NCBI RefSeq assembly: GCF_000005505.3
Contig: NC_016131.3
Coordinates: 22,093,501-22,157,500 of the forward strand
Direction: 5' to 3'
DNA length: 64,000 nt
From: Brachypodium distachyon
Taxonomy: Eukaryota > Streptophyta > Magnoliopsida > Poales > Poaceae
In this document: piece by piece, positions 61,038 to 64,000 of the stretch
Layout: each line of letters opens with the position of its first letter
How positions within the stretch are numbered: position 1 is the first letter of the stretch
Translations under genes and position numbers: made by a program
The notes under the pieces: generated by a model
Seen by the model: the letters and a program-made list of their open reading frames with translations, nothing else
Told to the model about the DNA's origin: nothing
Database searches by the model: none

Positions 61038-64000
61038 TCATATCAGTGGATTCCTGTTGACATCTTTGTACAGCAAGTACCTCGACTTGGTTTTACCAAG
61101 GGCACCGTACCTGGAACAGCAATGGAACAGCCATGAGCTGCCTACAAAAGCCAAATCCATGTGATAAACACGAAGATGGCAGACACTAACCATTGAGGCA
61201 CAAACGGCGCCATCCAAATGGTATCGCCTGCTTGCACCGGATACCTGTATTATCAATGGAAAACAGTCTATATCAGACACGGAACACTATGAAATATATG
61301 CCGTTAGCAAATGGCACTTGAAGTTACACTTTCACAAAGAACACTGTATGCATGATTGTGAATATGGATGTATCTATACCTAAATAGCGTCTACATACAT
61401 GTAATAGAAAGTCACTTAATGGGACGGAGGGAGTATGTGCTAACATGTAAAGGACAATGGATGACAGCAGAAGCACAGAACGAAATAGTAGTAATAGATG
61501 GAAGTTTATGCATATTTTTAAAATTTATCCAATGTTAAAAATTGTGCACAATGAGGTTAATTGCAAGTTACACTAATGTACAGCTCATCTTTTCTGAAAG
61601 AATGACTTTTCATGAATATTTTTAAAGTTCAGTGGAAAAGGAAAATGTTTTCAATTCATCCTTACCAGCTGTCTCCCAATCGATATATTCCTTGACCCTC
61701 TAAAAGCAGTAGCCCGTGTTGATTGTAATGGACCTCCTGGTAGAATCAAATAAAAAAAGAAGATAAATAAGCTTAAGAATAGGATCGGTGCATAGTGCCA
61801 TGAAAGTATGCACCAAACATAACATTACATATCCCCTGGCGGGAAGTTTTAGACAGGAAAGAAAAGTAATTATAATCACAGTTTGCCAATAACAGACATT
61901 TAAAAATATCACAAGATATAAAAGTCTACAGACCTTCACATTGAGATATTCGCCTGGCTGAAAGTCCATTATCTGCAAGTGAAGGAGAAGAATATCAAAG
62001 AAAGCATTCAACATTCAGGAACGGGCACTTAATAGTCAGATTGGACAACTTAGGACTATAAATTATGGTGTGGGGCCACAACAGCTTGCCCAGAAACACA
62101 GCATCAATATAATGAACTCTGAGGCATATAGTACATTAGGTAAGATTGTTACGAGTGCCCTGTAATAAGAGTGATTCACACAGCACAAAACCTTCTCCAA
62201 CACCAAATGCTCCGATGTGCGGACATATTTCTTTGTTCAGCTAAAACTCAACGAATAACACTTTTTCTTGTGAGGGAACTTGATGATTAACTCAAAGTGA
62301 CTAAGAGTGAGTTTTTTCTTTAAATTTATGGTTGGCTGAAACAAAACGTTGGGTGGAATAATGTGGAGCACAATAAGGAAATTAATCAGCACAAGATAAT
62401 CAAACTTACATGGATATTGAAGTCATAAGGTAGTGAAGTAGGTAGCAGCTTCCTAAGTTCAAATACCTGGTGAAAAACAAGAGACAAGGATATCATGTCA
62501 GCAGGGAAAACAGGAGATCTCAACAGGAGAGAAAGCAACAGTGTTGCATGAATATTCAAAACAAGACAAGAATATAAATTTTGAGCCAAAAGAGCCAGAT
62601 GTCAGTATATGCATCAAGATTCTGAAATACACATCAAGTTTGTTAGTTAGTGGTTCCTTTCTCTTGAACATGCATAGTGTTTAGAAGTTCAAAGTGTTAA
62701 TTCAATATATACCATTGCAATTTCGGCCTATTTGAGAACCGCCACTGCAACTCACATTCGAAAAAAGCCACTGCAAATCCAGCTTATTTTGATAGATGCC
62801 ATTACGGCGAGTTAAATCGAGATACTGGCTATATACGGCCGTATCTTCTCGTATATACAGATGCACCGTATGAATCCAAATTTAAGAAGGCTCGGGCCTG
62901 ATGCGTCTAGTCGACCGAACCATGGCTTGAAGTCAGGTCCATATGGTACATCCGCATATACGAGAAGAATACGGCCCTATACAGCCAGGCATCTCGGTTT
63001 AAAACTTTAAATGGCCGTAATGGCATCTATCAAAATATGCCGGATTTGCAGTGGCGTTTCTCAAATAGGCCGAAATTGCAATGGCATATATGTTTATTTA
63101 AAAAGGCTTGCTAAATGGCAGGATATCCAAGTTATTTAGGTGCCAAGAGATTGTAGCAAAGATGATCCAAAGAAAAAACTACAGCAATATTGTACCTCTC
63201 CTGGGGTTTCAAGGAGGGGTTGCTTATCTGTTGAACCAACAACAAGATCAGGATGGTAATCCCCAATGGTTGTGTACCTAAATGGGCAGAATTGCATTAA
63301 CTGAAAAAATACTGATATATGGTTTCCTGAGTTAAGCAAATCATATTCACAACAAAAAGAAACAGGGAGATGATGATTATGATAATGGACTTAAAGTTAC
63401 AGCCGATTAATTTCTAGTCCCTCCGTTCGTAAATGTAAGAAGTCCTAGCATTGTCCTAAGTCAAACTTCTTAAACTTTGACCAAGTTTATAGAAAAATCT
63501 ACCAACATCTATTACTCTAAATTAGTTTTATTAAATCCATCATGATATAAGTGTCATAATATACTCATTCGATATTCGAGATGTTAAAGATACATTTTTC
63601 TATACTTCGTCAAACTTTAATATGTTTGACTTAAGACAAAGCTAGGACTTCTTATATTTAGGAACGGAGGTAGTATCATGGAACTTAATTGAGTTCATTC
63701 AATGTTGGAGAATTAGAACAAGCCTAAGTGGCAGATGAACTTTAACAACATAACTGCAGGTAGCTCAATGATAATGGTAAATACAAATCAATTTTGCAAA
63801 CTATCGGCGTATACTGTTGTACCTCCTCTCAAAGATTACTAGAGTGCTTGGTTCATCTGAAATAACAGAGTGCTTCAAGTTTGCAGGAAGGTAGGCATAA
63901 GAGTCCACCTGCAATCATCATTAAGAAAATTAGTAACCAAACTATCCTGGACAAGTGTTGCTTCTCAAAGGTTTGCAAACGAGGACAGCGTTTAAAAAGT
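61038..64000 (-). CDS. UGLYAH: (S)-ureidoglycine aminohydrolase, C-terminal part (window edge)
   Basis: Ureide-catabolism enzyme of the ER: releases ammonia from (S)-ureidoglycine to form ureidoglycolate after allantoate breakdown. The last seven exons lie in the window: 63908-63823, 63277-63196, 62466-62410, 61972-61934, 61736-61666, 61244-61191 and 61110-61038, 153 aa with phases closing; the 5' half lies beyond 64000. Recognisable blocks are DSYAYLPANLKHSVISDE, VVGSTDKQPLLETPGE and LPTSLPYDFNIHIMDFQPGE. The cupin metal-site block is EVHYNQHGLLLLEGQGIYRL; its Glu, His and His and the Gln in APFVPQW match the Mn ligands known from Arabidopsis. The end is YKDVNRNPLI, one residue longer than I recall for Arabidopsis. 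An intron carries a long inverted repeat (62713-63097). Confidence 0.96.
61370..61434. mobile_element. Truncated Stowaway-like MITE in a UGLYAH intron
   Basis: Right half only: CTACATACATGTAATAGAAA then GGGACGGAGGGAG and TA. No matching left terminus was found. Confidence 0.6.
62713..63097. mobile_element. Long-inverted-repeat (foldback) MITE in a UGLYAH intron
   Basis: The arms are about 150 nt each. The left begins CCATTGCAATTTCGGCCTAT and the right is its complement, with further pairing through TTTTGATAGATGCCATTACG and the CGTATCTTCTCGTATAT region. The centre is a short unpaired loop. The flanks (ATATATA and CATATATG) do not give a clean target duplication, so family assignment is open. 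Confidence 0.8.
63417..63676. mobile_element. Stowaway-type MITE, about 260 bp, in a UGLYAH intron
   Basis: Ends CCCTCCGTTCGTAAATGTAA and TATATTTAGGAACGGAGG, with inverted internal blocks AGAAGTCCTAGC and GCTAGGACTTCT. It is a longer subfamily than the 80-120 bp elements elsewhere. Confidence 0.8.

Overview
This window is nuclear DNA from a grass, most likely a pooid (Brachypodium or Triticeae type). The evidence is intron-rich plant genes with GT-AG junctions, grass-like protein families, and dozens of short Stowaway-type MITEs with CTCCCTCCG ends and TA target duplications. LINE, hAT, Mutator-like and Helitron-like debris sits between and inside genes. The genes were rebuilt by hand exon by exon, and the splice phases close for every intact gene.

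Layout. 584-2012 (-): expansin-like B, 5 exons. 3919-12264 (-): mitochondrial NAD-malic enzyme, 19 exons, 620 aa. 13561-16736 (+): RABH1/RAB6-type small GTPase, 6 exons, 208 aa, head-to-head with the malic enzyme. 17.3-25.9 kb: transposon-rich tract with a 5'-truncated LINE (19285-21868) that carries a 204-bp Mutator-like insertion. 25.87-26.51 kb: a broken copy of the UPF1 promoter and its first 18 codons. 27624-33428 (+): F-box/LRR pseudogene split by a 3.2-kb hAT element (29759-32978). 35208-45457 (+): UPF1 RNA helicase, 29 exons, 1267 aa. 46.4-52.1 kb: repeats (LINE remnant, Helitron-like and Tourist-like elements). 52133-54876 (-): mitochondrial ATP synthase delta (delta-prime) subunit, 2 exons. 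About 55236-55369 (+): a U5 snRNA gene with its own USE and TATA elements. 56002-59683 (-): casein kinase II regulatory subunit, 5 exons, 274 aa. 61038 to beyond the window end (-): (S)-ureidoglycine aminohydrolase, last 7 exons only.

The genes are mostly housekeeping and do not form one pathway: two mitochondrial energy proteins, RNA surveillance (UPF1), splicing (U5), Golgi traffic (RABH), kinase regulation (CK2 beta), ureide catabolism and a cell-wall protein. From memory, this gene set matches a block on rice chromosome 7; that should be checked. No new multi-gene system was found. The strongest novel points are the U5 gene, the UPF1 5' duplication with its internal repeats, two transposon insertions whose removal exactly restores a host reading frame, and a MITE that sits 5 nt from an exon end inside a splice donor.
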